Assembly: GCF_020085105.1 (NCBI RefSeq)
Contig: NC_058058.1
Span: forward strand, 3,868,214 to 3,932,213
Source of the DNA: Siniperca chuatsi
Lineage: Eukaryota; Chordata; Actinopteri; Centrarchiformes; Sinipercidae
Length of the DNA stretch: 64,000 nucleotides
Direction: 5' to 3'
The notes below the pieces were generated by a model. It ran no database searches. It saw only the letters and a list, made by a program, of their open reading frames with translations, and was not told the DNA's origin. Of the stretch, positions 37,430 to 50,219 are shown in pieces. Made by a program: the position numbers and the translations under genes. Positions within the stretch are counted from its first letter, which is position 1. Every line of letters starts with the position of its first letter.

Positions 37430-39860
37430 GCAAAAGGACTAAGATTAGATAAACGTGGTTCTTTTGTGTGGACATGCATGTTATGGTGTAATGGTGTACA
37501 TACCTGCAGTTTATATAAGATCTAGCTTGAGAAATGCATTTTCACTGGTCAAGGGTGCATTCCTGCTGCACTGATAATTCCCACGATCCACCACAACCAT
37601 GCTTTATCAAAAAATGGGAACCTGGTTGCTATGACAACCCCTGTGATTGGTCAGCTGGTTAGTAATTTAAGTTTCACTCTATCCCGTCTGATATTTGTCT
37701 TTCTGCTTCTCAGATTGTAGAAACGTGTTGGTTTTTGGTTTTAAATTTCCACAACAAGCTCTTCAGAGCCCCTCCTTTACCTGAGGCTGTTACTTTCTTT
37801 TTTTTACTGTTGGTTTTCAGTTTCACTGCAGGTGAGCTAAAACTCTTCATTTCTATTCTGTGACACTGTGCTGCTGTACTTTACCTAGAAAGTTACCTGT
37901 TGTGTGCCCATTATTGGAGCAATAATGCCTTCACTGTCAGCAAGTCTACTGATATGAAATGATGCGATAAATAAAGGTCACCAAAATCCAAACTTGTCCA
38001 CACAGATCAGCCACACCAGATAATGAAATTGGTTTCTGTGGGGCTGAGGTGTAATGTAAATAAATGTTGGTACCTGTAGTTCATTTAGAATGACTGTGAC
38101 ACACCTTAATTGCCCAATCAATAAATGTGATGCGTATCCTTTTTATTTTGGTCAAATATATTCATATGCTCATGAACAAAAACCCCTGTTTCTTCAGCTG
38201 ACAGAAGGCCACGGTCAGAAGGCCAAAACATTATTGGCATTTTTTTGCATAAATCTTCCATTTCTGGCCTTGAGAGAGTCACATTTATCATATCAACCAT
38301 TTATTTTTTGGACTGTAGCTCTCCAAAACCTACGAGTACGGTGTCTTGGTTTAGTAATACTATATACAACCACTAAAGGTCAGAAGACATGGTGTGCTAC
38401 TGAAAATGATCACATATTTTCTGCTTAGATTCTGATTGACGTCTGTCAACTCTGTCCAAAGGTCACATGTTGAGTTGGCTTTTTAATGGGTAAAGTTTTA
38501 TTCTGGTTTTATGTATAGAAAATGTGTGGCTGCTAAGAGAGAGTACACTGTATCCTACATAATAGGACATTTCTGTTATGTAAATTGAATCTTTGGAAAT
38601 GTCCTCTTTCAGAATGCTTGGAACTGTACATTGTGATTTGCAATGTGATCAAATTGGTTTTTGCTGCTGTCTAATGTCTTTAAGTGTTTGAGAGAGAAGA
38701 TTACAAGACAACAGATGCAGGACACTTTAATAAATAAATAAACCAAACCAATGAAAACCAGAAATACAGTATGACACGATGCTGTTTGTGAGATTTACTT
38801 CTAGCAAATCTGTTTCAAAGCTACCTGATGAAAATGGTTAGGTTACTCCCATAATAAACTGGTTTCTGTATCATGGAAACATTTGGGTTGACGTTAACGT
38901 CCCTGGCAACAGAAATGAAAAACCACATTCACAAACCAAGAGCCAACTCATAAGTAAAAGGCATTTTACTAAGTTCACAGGGCAAATAAACAGGCTTACA
39001 GCTGGCAGCGTGCAGGCAGTCAGACCAAACACATCAAACATCAGCAGGCAGCCAGGCAGGCAGGACTACAGCAACAGGTGATCAGAACAGGTGATCAGCC
39101 CACAGACAGGATTTTTGTGTGTCGTCCTCCTTCCTGAAAACAATACAGAAAGAAAACGCAGTGTAAAAATAATTCAGTTCGACTGGCTAAAAAAATGAAG
39201 CTGCAGCCACAAAGTAATCAAAGCAGGAAATCAACTTAACTGTTCTCATATTGTGTTGTTTTTTCTTCTCTTCATCATTTTCTATGAAATGATTAAATCC
39301 AAGTCGCCCCAGGAGGCTCAAACTGTTTATGGAGATGACCTTTAATAATTTCATTTTAAGCTGATGACATTTACAGCATTTCCTCTTCATTAAAGAGTGG
39401 ATGTGACGGGTGGATGTGGGAGAAAGAAAAAGAAAGACGCACCACAAAGGTCAAGAAGCAGATTTGAGTCCAGACGAAGCGAGTGGGCGATAAAACCTGC
39501 TGAGCCACCAGGACGACAAACACAGAGTCTGTTTAGCATCTTCATGTCTACTCACATCTCCATCTTACAGGAAGTGGCATTTTGGAAGCTTTATACTAAA
39601 GTGTGATAAGATATGCATTTGAGTTTAAACTAATCGTCTGTGACTTATAAATAAACGTTTGCTTTGCAATTCTCATTATCAAGCTCTTAACTTGCTGAAC
39701 ACCTATGTATGGTGGCAGGGAAAAAAGTCCTCAGGCGCACAAGAGATGACGTGTTGAGAAAACAGCATCACCAACAGAGACACAAACTTCACCAGGATAT
39801 AAAGAAGATTAATAAGAGTCTACAGCCATGCCGGCGGCTCTCTGAGGCTTTACTTAGACA
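37430..39860. other. Intergenic DNA without recognised genes
   Basis: AT-rich sequence. The 112-codon plus-strand frame at 38090-38428 and its minus-strand shadow have no family resemblance or splice context that I can see. Purine-rich patches occur near 39420. Confidence 0.45.
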
Positions 39861-39864
39861 CAGC

Positions 39865-39975
39865 GGTGCTTTAAACTAAAGCTAGCATCTAGATGCTAAC
39901 ATGCTCACAATGACAAAGGTAACAAGCTGATGTTTAGCAGGTATAATGTTTACCGTGTTCACCATCTTAGTGAAG
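39865..39975. repeat. Dispersed teleost repeat fragment (GCTAACATGCTCACAATGAC type)
   Basis: Blocks ATGCTAACATGCTCACAATG and GTTTAGCAGGTATAATG followed by TTTACCGTGTTCACCATC are characteristic of a frequent fish repeat, also represented near 13300-13420. Confidence 0.5.
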
Positions 39976-40797
39976 CAAAGTATTAGACACATTAAGAATT
40001 TGACCTGACTGAGAAGAGAGGGCATAATGGATATGTTACAGTCCAATGCAGAAATAATTTTTCATGCAAACTTTAAGCAAAAGAAATATAGTTTCTGCAC
40101 CAACTGACAAGTGTGTGGACGTCTTCTTCAGTATGTAGATGTCAGACACACTGAACCACACAAATGAAGAAGCAGTGATCTCTGAACCTCGAGGATAAAG
40201 AGAGAAGAGGAGGTTCAGGGACAGACGTGAGAGAGAGAGAGAGGGTGTAGGAAGAGATCAATGTACAGTCAGAGAAAGGAGAGAAAAGATAGTAAAGAGA
40301 GCAAAACTGTCTAACCGCAGACACTTGAACTGTGCTTTCAGTGACCGAGCTTTACAGTCCAGTTCAATAAATGGAGCAAAGCACAGCGTTTACTGTTTCA
40401 CTGCTGTGTGGCGCCCCCTAGTGAAAATATGCCGAGGCACCAGGAGACACCCCATCAACAGAACGTGAGCGTGGAAGTTCGTTCTTGGCTTTTAGAAGCA
40501 GAATGTGTAACAAAATAATCTAAGATCACAACTAGACTCAAACACCAGACCAAATCCACCCGAGTCAGCTCCCTCCGCTCAGGAAGTTCATGAGGTACAG
40601 TTTGAAATCTCCAAAAAGCTAGTAAGTGGACCTTTGAGCTTAGAATATTTGGTTACACATCAACAAAATGATTAATGAAGCACAGATAATGTAGCAGTAC
40701 ACTGAATAAAACTGCATTAAACTAAGTGGGCACAAAAGTTCAATCTTAACCATGGAAACCGTCTGACAAAACATCTCATGGTGTACTTATTATCTTT

Positions 40798-40936
40798 GGA
40801 GCTTTCATCCACATCTTACGGTTTTCCTCAGTGGATAGAGTTTGCTAATTTTGTTCAGTTGTCATGGATCATTCTCCACGACAACTGGGCAAACTCCAAC
40901 CACTGAGCAAGACTGTGAGATGTGGTTGAAAGCTCC
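40798..40936. repeat. Fold-back (hairpin) element
   Basis: GGAGCTTTCATCCACATCT on the left and the complement of AGATGTGGTTGAAAGCTCC on the right form an imperfect palindrome spanning 139 bases, with arms of about 62 and a short loop. A half copy of one arm is at 62229-62289. It probably derives from a MITE; no coding content. Confidence 0.7.
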
Positions 40937-41511
40937 AGAAAAAAGTTGTAAGTGGATGTTGAGGTAACTTTTTTTTTTTTTTGTCAAACTGTACAAAACT
41001 AAAAACTTAACTAACAAATACATCAACGTCAGTTCGCTGTTTTGGTCTGAATCACAGCAGAAAAGTTTATTTTGGTACACATTCCTTAATTTGCAAGTTA
41101 ACGAGGGGTTTTAAACAGAGTCCACATGGACTCACAACTGTTTATTGTTTACTGAATTTTCATAATTTGACATAGTGGATGGTCAACCGCAGATTGATTG
41201 TGAAATTAGTTTTATAGGATTATTGTAAAGATCTGAGAATGAGGTTAAGAGCATACAGAATGTGTTGCTTTGTACTGTAAAATGGATGTTCAACCTTTTT
41301 AACCATTAAGGGGTTAAAATAAAAAAGAATATTCTAAAAAGATGGTAATATTATGTTTTTTTATGTACTTTGTCTAAAAGGAAATATGGTATTTTGTAAA
41401 AAGTGTTTTCTTTAAATATGACGATGATAATATTTGTGTAGGCTACTTAGTATCTATGGTGATCTATAAGTTACATGACTGATCAATGGACTTTATAAGG
41501 ATATTGGAAAT

Positions 41512-41950
<439 letters not shown>

Positions 41951-41959
41951 TGGAAACAG

Positions 41960-44435
41960 CCTCAGACACCATATTTTGGCAAGACTGCCAAAAAGGTTTG
42001 GTGAGGTGAATAAAGCGTTGTGTACTGGAGTTGTGTGACTCTTTGCCATCATTTTGCCTCTCTGGTGTTCAAATCAATTAAAGAAAAATAGATGAAATTG
42101 TGTGAAAATGAGAAACTTGCTGCAGCTGTCAGATGTAAACAACCATCACTTTTTCTCAATTACTTGCTCTGGTGTAATTTCCAGAGGTCGGTTTAGATTA
42201 TGTTCTCACTCCTAATGAACTATACAGCTGTTAACTTGGGGACAAAAAACCAAGACATAATTTTTTTTAGGTGGCACGTTGCCATTATTTGATGCAATCA
42301 AGTTTGAATCTCACTCTCACGAGGCCAAATAAACCAAAATTAAAGGAAGAAACGCTCCAGAGGTCAAACAAACGTGAGCAGAAAATAAAATAAAACTAAA
42401 CAATGCTGACTTGCAGATCACAACTAGAAATGGCAGCGGTTTGTGATGATCTCATTAAATGAAGTTCTGTGTGACTGCCACCTCACAGGCCGCCATTTTA
42501 ACCGACCTCCTCCTCGCGGGATTGGACCATCCGTCTTCATCGAGCTGCAGCCTCTGTCTCGGCCAGACCGACTAAACCTAAGAGCTTTTCTGGCAGACGG
42601 AGAGCGTGTCGTCCTTGTCTTGTCCTCTGTTACAGGAAGGGGCCTCTAATCAGCTCTGCGGAGAGGATGCAAGGATAACTGGCAGGAAACCAGGTGAGGA
42701 GAGGTAAATGAGATGGGATGGATGCTGCTGAGGTGGGCTGTGTGGGATTTTCCATTCATAATTCATTCACCCAGTTGTTTATTAGTTCACACTGCAAGAA
42801 TGGAATATTTGGAGAAGTGTGACATTTAAAAAATCTCACAGAATGACATTTAAAGAATTGTTTACTCTTTTAAATAATCTTATAGTCAAAAAATCGCACT
42901 ACACTGGCAAAGTATGTTCTTGTTTTCTCACACAAAACTTTTAATAATTTCTTTTCCCTGTTTGTTTTTTCAGTGTCCATGCATTAACTCACTCAACTTC
43001 CTTTCATCTTTCATTGATTAATTTGTCATTCCTCCGGCTCATTCATCATTTTATTCATTAATTCTGCCCTTCTATACTGAAGTGGCAGACACCTTTTAAG
43101 GTTATGTTAGGTTACATGAGGTCATCAAACAATTCAGCTGTCTTTTATTTATGAATGAATTCAACACGGTAAAAAGAGGACAGAAAAGTTTCTAATCATC
43201 TGATGCTAAAGATAGTGACGTTGGCACTGGGGGAAAATGTCTTTAAGAAAAAACTTTTGTCAGTCTGGATTTTCATCATGAAAGCTCCCAAAATGCATCA
43301 GGCGTGGTTTTTACATTTCTCATACCAAGGCCAATGAAAATTCTCAATTCTGATTGGCTGGAAGATGTGGATTAACTTTTAGTAACCGGACGGTGTAACT
43401 GGACACCTATGATGCAGGTGTTTGTTTGCAGCTCCAGTATTAAACTGTGGGTAAAGGCAGCAACAGCGAGGCTTAGGTAAAGAGTTGGGAGCTAAGGTTA
43501 AAAAAAGATAAATAGCTGCTCTGTGAGAAACACGCAAAATACATTTTAAACATGTTTGATATTTGCTTGAATCCGCATGTCATCTCAGTTACGTCATCTC
43601 CATGAAACACACACACACACTCTTATAAACCACACACACTGCTAACTTAACTGCCACTCTGTATGTGTCACCTGGGCTTTGTGCTGTCTCTGGCTCTGTC
43701 AGATTTTTCTGCTGAGGCGTTGAGGAGCTCGTCACCTCCACAGCTTATCTGAAGTCCTCTCCGACAACAGAGACTCAGAGCTGGTCTGAGGTCTGCTGCT
43801 GTCACTCAGATCGCTTCTTCAGCCTCTGAGAAGACAAAACCAGAAATAAAACCTCTGGGGACTTTTCTCTGTAGCTGTGGAAAAGAGTTTATATATGTTA
43901 TTGTAATCAGAGGAGCAAAGTTCTTGTTTTTCTGTGTAAGCATAATTAAGTAATACCAGTAAAAATGTCAGTATCAAACATAATGTATGGAAGAGTCGAG
44001 CTTAACGTTACCTTTCATCTCCAGACCTGGGGATGTTTTCAGATCAGTTGAAGAAGGAAACCTCATAAAAGAATGAATGGATGGAAAGAAAGGCAGACAG
44101 ACGAAAGGAGAGGAAGAAAGAAAGAAAGGTACAACAATACGAGAGTATGGTGCGGTGCTGACCTGATACCTTATGGTAAGTTAGCAAACACATTGACATT
44201 ATATTAACAGAAAACAAAATGTCAAAATGAAAATTTCCCAGCTGAGAAACTCCATGGCTGCTAAAGCTCACCTGAAAGTCCCCTCACACTCTTTAATTTA
44301 TTATTTTCCTGACTTTCACATAGCCTGACAGCTTCTGCCAGCACACCTTTCTCCTGCCTCTGTAGCACTATGTGTGGAAGAAAGTGAGGATAAAAGTGAG
44401 GAGGAAGTGTGTAGACAAAGTACAAACGATGCAGT
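41960..44435. other. Intergenic DNA
   Basis: No gene recognised. A GC-richer block at 42480-42660, beginning after an acceptor-like CTGCCACCTCACAG, stays open on the plus strand for about 55 codons but resembles no family I know. The rest is AT-rich. Confidence 0.4.
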
Positions 44436-44439
44436 GTAA

Positions 44440-45039
44440 TTAAAGGATAGGCACAGTTGTTCAAGTCTATCTTAAAACAATAGTCAGGGGTCCATATGAA
44501 CACTGAAACCGTTTTTGCTGCAATCTATGCTGACCATTAAAAGATCCCTTCCTAATGCACTTCCAATAGTGATGGGGGACAAAAGTCCACAGTTCTTGTT
44601 CTGTGTAAAAATACATTCCACAGTTCATCTAAAGTGAATATGAGACTTCAAAAGTCTGATTTTGGCAAATCAAGTGGTTTTCTTCCAAAGTTACGGCCTT
44701 TTTAAAGCAAAGTTCACGCTTTATGTTACTTCCACTGGCGCTCAAGAAGGAAAAACTGAAACAGAAAGAGGGAGATTTATACTAAAAAGACTGTAACTTT
44801 CGAAGATATTCACTTGATCTGATTAACTCAGACTGCGGAAGCCTCATATTAATTTCAGATAAACTTTGGGATACATGTTTACACATACACACTCCCATCA
44901 CTTAAAGTGGGAGCGCATTCGGAAGGGATATTTTAATGGCCAGGAATGATTACACAGAGCAACACCTGTTTCAATGTACATATGGGCACCTGACTATTGT
45001 TTTAAGACAGCCTTGAAAAATTGCGAACCTATCCTTTAA
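44440..45039. mobile_element. TTAA-flanked fold-back MITE
   Basis: Both ends read TTAAAGGATAGG inward (44440-44451 and the complement at 45028-45039), with TTAA duplicated at each edge. The arms stay complementary far into the element: TCTTAAAACAATAGTCAGG on the left matches CCTGACTATTGTTTTAAGA on the right, and GATGGGGGAC, CTTCATATT-like and AAAGTTACGG blocks also pair. No ORF of note. It is a well-populated teleost type with piggyBac/Kolobok-style targets. Confidence 0.8.
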
Positions 45040-45940
45040 TGTTAGTCCAAGCAGCAACCCCTGAGGTTACAGCCTCATTCAGACCAGAGAGAACATCACA
45101 TCCACTTAAAAGGGTTCAGGTAGGGATTCAGTCATTCTGACAGGATACACAATGTCGGACATTCATTCATTGTGGCATACAGGTTGGAGCTGCAACCTTT
45201 TTTGGAAACGTCCTTTCAAAGTATTAGACCACTCTGCTAATTAGGCTTTTACACCTTACAAATAAACCACAAGAGAAAGCAACAGTAAGCAGTATTTCAT
45301 TTAGAGAGCTGAACTGAAATCTTCAGCTACTTTATAAATGAAATTAACCATCAGGAAAATGACCAGACGTTCTTCAGACATTATTTACATTTTACACCTT
45401 TAGCCAAAGATCTCGTCCAAATCTGCAATGACTTCAGGAGCAAAATTTATGTCTAAGGTGTCCCTCTGTACAAAAAAATGTGCCATGACCACTTGAAATG
45501 CCTTCAAATTAAAATGTATTTTCAAAGTTTGCACTTTAAGAAGTTTAAACTAAAGATTAGGTCAGTTTCAGTGAGAGTTGTTATTTTGTAATGCAGCTTG
45601 AAGTAGATGTATTGCTGGGTAAGGATTCCTGCACTTTGAGGAGTCATGTTATGTGATTTTAGTGGACACCTGCCAGCCAAAAGGAAAAATGATTTTCTGT
45701 GGCCACGGGATAAACGCTTAAAACCACGACTAGCTCCTGGCCTTCTGTCATAAACTAAAAAAAACCCATCTTTTTCAAGATGTACCTCATTGTCTTTTCA
45801 GTCTATTTAAAAAGCTCTCCAGTCTCTCTTTCTAGCTCTTAGTCATTGTCCTTTCTTAGCCTCGCTGCTGTACACAATCACTCTGCGTTCGCAGGAAAAC
45901 ATGCAGGACACTGAGTCTGCAACATGTCTCATGTCATATA
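45040..45940. other. Intergenic AT-rich DNA
   Basis: No gene, RNA or strong repeat signature recognised. Confidence 0.4.
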
Positions 45941-45949
45941 CAGCTGGTA

Positions 45950-46465
45950 CACAGTGCAGTCAGAGAGTATTAGGACACTGATATGATTTTCATTGTTTTG
46001 GCTGTGTATTACAGTACATGTGATATTAAACACACTATGTGGTTAAATTTGAGGGTTTTTGCATCCATATAGGGTGACCAGTCTAGGACTCGCAGCACTT
46101 TATAAACATAGTCTCCCAACTTTAGGATAATCATGCAGGACAATTATCCTTAACATACAGACACACCAGCTAAGGAGTTGTTTCATGGCCAAATGGGCTG
46201 GCCAAGTCATTCACATGACCTCAATCCAACTGATCATATGTTTCACTGCTGAAGACCAGACTGAAGGCAAAAAGCCCCAAAAACAAGCAAGAATTGAAGA
46301 TGGGCTGAGTACCATCAGGGAAGATGCTGTATGAAGAGTCTGCTTCAGAGAGTCACTAATTGCAAAGGATTTACGATGTCATGGTCACTTATCCGATTGC
46401 TTTTTGTCCCCTTAAAGTGTGGGACTTTTCATAAGACGGGCTACAATTCCTACACCTAATGTGAA
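45950..46465 (+). mobile_element. Second Tc1/mariner-like transposon relic, different family
   Basis: It opens CAGTCAGAGAGTATTAGGAC, a typical end of a teleost Tc1-like element. Inside, ATGGCCAAATGGGCTGGCCA and TCACATGACCTCAATCCAAC correspond to the transposase catalytic-domain region (wpxSPDLNPI). GACTGAAGGCAAAAAGCCCC and TTGCAAAGGATTTACG follow in the expected order. Stops and frameshifts interrupt it. Confidence 0.75.
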
Positions 46466-46469
46466 AGTG

Positions 46470-47680
46470 AAAGCCTTCTATTAAGGCTTAAAGTCAGCGC
46501 TTTAACCTCACAGTCACTGATTAACTTCAAATCCAACATGCTGGAATACAGAGCCAACAGAAAGAAAAATGTGTCACTCCTCTAATCATTGCTGTCTGCA
46601 CTATATGATAATGCCATACCCTGTGGTCCTTTGCATGATAGAAAAACGCTCAAGAAATAATCAAAGCCGAGGACGGAGGATTTTGCCTTTTGCGCTCTCA
46701 GAGTTTCCATTACATAGCTTTGGTTCCCCGCTCTGCACAGAGACAGTGAACTCGACCCTCAGGAGTGGTTTGTTTGGGTTTCAGAAGCCTGACGTGCGGC
46801 CTAAATGCAGCTTCAGAGGCCTTTTCACAGCAGCGGGGAGCCGAGCAGCAGGGCAATGCTGTGAGCAGGAAACAAAGAGTATCGATTCAGCCGGACTCAA
46901 GTGTGGGATCAATCGTTATGGCATTTACTGTGAGCTCTGTGAAGCCCCGGAAGCTGCTGCTGGACTTTGTGTCCCCGTGTTTGTTTGTGTGTATATCTGT
47001 GTGTGGGTGTTAGTATGTGACTGTGTGATCTGTGTGTGAACATCATTATTCATGTCATGATGCTCCAGTGACTCGTGGTGAGAAGACACAGCGCTGATGT
47101 GTCATGTGTTTGTGTGAACTGAAGCGACAGCCTTCATGGTGCTGAATGGAGGAAGTTCATATTCAATAGATATATAGACAATCTCCAAACTCGCAATACT
47201 GAAGCGTAACTTAGCACTAAATACACTTTTTTGTTAGTAAATTATATAGACACTATATTATACAATCAGTATTCAACTTCCCCGAGGTTTAAGGCAACAT
47301 AATACCAATATTAAAGAAACTGAGAGCGTGCAACCAAAAGGATGGAAATTTGCCCCAAACTCTTTGTTCAGCACTGTAAACTGTAGTAGTAGTTTACATC
47401 CTTCCTACCACTCATTCACATCCCCTATCACCGCCACTCCCCACTGCCTCTGCTTTGCTAACGCTAGCCGGCGTGTTAAAATAGTACAGCCGCCATCTTG
47501 TCCGTACTGACACACCCTGGAGTACACTTCTACATCACTGCAGCGAGATGACAAGTTAAACCACCGGAAGGCAGATGCTCTTCAAAGTGAGCAAACTTTG
47601 TAGCATCATTAATATTGTATGTTATCATTATCACATGTAGCTGTAGCATAGTATACAGTATATGTATTAAATTATGTAAT
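46470..47680. other. Intergenic DNA
   Basis: A 156-codon open frame at 46569-47039 runs into a GT-rich stretch and resembles no protein I know; I do not call it a gene. No other signal. Confidence 0.35.
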
Positions 47681-47723
47681 GTGTCTGCCTCTGTCCCTCG
47701 GCCCCGCCCCTCCCGTCCTGCAG

Positions 47724-47935
47724 AGGAAACCCTGTGTGTGGAGGCCTCTCTAAGCAGTCAGGGCGAGCAGTTAAGGAGCGAGTCCTCCTCTCCGGGTGCC
47801 AAGGACAGGATTAGCCAGCAGACAGCCACGCCGCGGCCTTCACCTCGCCCTGACCCGCCCCGTCACCCACACACACATCTCCACAGAGACACGTCTGAGG
47901 ACGCTCAACACCAACTTTTCCTCAACAACTCCTAA
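47724..47935 (+). other. Unrecognised exon-like block behind a strong acceptor
   Basis: A long pyrimidine tract (47690-47720) ends CCCGTCCTGCAG, a strong acceptor-like site, and one frame (entered two bases after the AG) stays open for about 70 codons to a TAA at 47933-47935. The predicted peptide is rich in S, P, R and H (SSSPGAKDRISQQTATPRPS region). GC content is well above the flanks. It could be a terminal coding exon of an unknown gene, a lncRNA exon or chance; I recognise no homologue. Confidence 0.25.
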
Positions 47936-48396
47936 CCTGAAGCGAATCCTTTCAAGCCTCCAGATGGCAGCCAGAGTTGACTGAGTTTTGATGTGAGTCT
48001 GTGATGATTTATAGCACAATAAACCAAAAGGAAGGGGGGAAAAAACATGTTCACCAGCTAGTCTCTAGACTATCTGTCTACCGTTTGGTACTGAGCAGGT
48101 AGCAAACGGTGGGTTTATAAGAGCTTATTTGCTGAAAACAGCTGCTAATGGTTTCATACTGGGGTTATAATACTCAACCATACAGTGTGCAGCCGGAGAA
48201 CCATAAACAGTGAGCTAATGGAGGCTAAAAGAAACTAAAAGCAAACCTCCATTGTCCAGAAACTATTAAAAACACATCAGTGAGCCGCACTGTTGCACTG
48301 GGTGACATGTTCCTTCATTACCATGAACACACACACTGTAGTTTATTTTGACTCAATCACACACACACCGTCCTGCTGCCCCAAATGCTCACTAGA

Positions 48397-48457
48397 GCAC
48401 CACATGTGGATTAATCCGCCGCTGAAACTAGTCCCCAACAAATGCACTATTTCCTTC
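48397..48457 (+). repeat. Dispersed repeat fragment (matches 36955-37012)
   Basis: CACATGTGGATTAATCCGCC and CCCCAACAAATGCACTATTT recur as the reverse complement near 37 kb. The fuller repeat probably extends from about 48240 to 48520 here. Confidence 0.6.
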
Positions 48458-48962
48458 TATTTGAGTAACATTTGCTAAAAACTACAGTGTCCAGCGGTTT
48501 GGGGACATTACTGAGCCTTTAAAAAAAAAATTCTATATAACTATATATTTGTGACGTATTTTTAAAGATTTGCGTCTTCAGTAGGAACCAATGGGCTTGG
48601 AGCTGAGAGCCACAGACAAGTGAGGGAAGTCATAAAGTATTGAGAGACGGACGGTCTTTTCATAGGATTTGTTGACAAGAAGAAAAATATCACACCAGCC
48701 TTACCTCAGTCCTATAAAGCTGCATGATTGTCCTCCTATTTCTGTCTTTGGCCTGCAGGATAAAGAAAGGACAAAAACAAATTGGACAATGCTTCAACAC
48801 CGAGGTTCAATTCTTATTCTTCATGTGGTTTGTTTTGCAACTAAAAAGCAACTATTGTCCACTGAAGAGCCTTTCATCGTTTTCTTTTGTCCTCGTACGT
48901 CCCCTCACAAACACACAGTCACACAAACAGACAACCAACCAGCTGGACAATTATGCATTCAT

Positions 48963-48963
<1 letters not shown>

Positions 48964-49028
<65 letters not shown>
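48964..49028. repeat. CA microsatellite
   Basis: About 65 bases of pure CA; the HTHTHT frames across it are artefacts. Confidence 0.95.
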
Positions 49029-49030
<2 letters not shown>

Positions 49031-49079
49031 CTATAAATAGTAAGCTACGTGTTTGTCTTCATATGCAGATACATAACAT

Positions 49080-49560
49080 TTCTCCTTCTTGTCAGCTCTC
49101 TCTGTTTCTTCAGTTTCTTTTCTCGCTCCCTCGTTCTCACCTTATCTCACCCCCCCATCTCTGCTCCTCCAACTCCCTCTTTCTTGTCATTCCTCTCCTC
49201 TCTCACCTGGAATACCAATAAACCTCCTCCTCATCCCTCCTTCCTCCCCTCTCCCTCCCCTCCCCCTCTCATCTCAAGTTTTTTATCCTACAGAAGCTCA
49301 TATTCCCCATAAATTTTTTCTGCTTGAATTCTTTGTCCTCATCTCTCAGCATGACTCATAGACTTTACCCTCCTCCTCCTCCTCCTGCTCCCTTCTCTTC
49401 ATCCCTCCATCCCTTCACTCTCTCAAGATTTATTTGGAAAGCATCCACGGTTGCTCGGGTTTTACCTCCCTCTCACTCTTTCTATGCTTCTTCCTTCCTC
49501 TATAATTTCTTTCCTCTCCCTTTTTTACCCTTTTCCGTACAGACAAACTCTTGATACTTC
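49080..49560 (+). repeat. Polypyrimidine (CT-rich) tract
   Basis: About 480 bases dominated by CTC, CCT, TTCC and TCTC on the plus strand. Overlapping serine/proline/leucine frames in all three phases are composition artefacts. It mirrors the polypurine tract at 16110-16710. Confidence 0.75.
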
Positions 49561-49834
49561 TTCACCAAAGACCACCCACCAGCTTTCCATCTCTTCCCCA
49601 AACACAACTTTAAATTAGTGAATCCGAATCAACATTTTTACTGTGATCAGAGTAAAGTGCTGTATTTGCATATATCTGTGGGATCTCCGTTCTCTGCACC
49701 ACAGTACATGTATGCAGGACATTACGTTGTCATGGTGACATCTGTCTGTGAATCTAAAGTGTGTTTACAGACTCATCACGTGACTGTTTTGATCTGCAAT
49801 GTGAATTTTTTTACTCATAAATACGTCCCCCCCT

Positions 49835-50215
49835 ATTATAATAATAATAACTTTATTTGTACAGCAGCTTTCATGCAAAGATGCAGCCCAACGTGCTCAT
49901 CAAAACAAGATGAGATGAAAATAAACAATAAGTAAAAAACAGCAACAGCAGCAATAGCAATAAGTGAGAGAAAAACAAACAAACAAAAACAGTTAGATAA
50001 CAATACAATAAAACATGAACGATGATACCAGCAAAGTTAACCCAAATTAAAAGCCAAATTAAAAAGATCTTTAATAGGTCTTTAATTTCTTTTTAAAATG
50101 AAATTAAGTTTGCTGTTTTAAGATCCAAGTGGAGGGTGTTCCACAGTTTAGGGCCATAAATGATCTCATCAGCCATTACATACTGTATTAGATATTTCCT
50201 TCATAAAGTTTAAAG
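49835..50215 (+). repeat. Degenerate dispersed teleost repeat
   Basis: ACTTTATTTGTACAGCAGC, CATGCAAAGATGCAGCCCAA, long AAACAATAAGTAAAAAACAG-like A-rich runs, and GGGTGTTCCACAGTTTAGGG follow the order of a common fish repeat. Terminal features and coding sequence are absent. Confidence 0.5.
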
Positions 50216-50219
50216 ATCG

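Noticed and set aside
46569..47039. 156-codon plus-strand frame
   Set aside because: Ends in a GT-rich VCVCVCV-like artefact and has no family resemblance.
48669..49554. Overlapping plus-strand frames of 76-165 codons
   Set aside because: They cross a CA microsatellite and a CT-rich tract; the proteins are HTHT or SPL runs without family resemblance.
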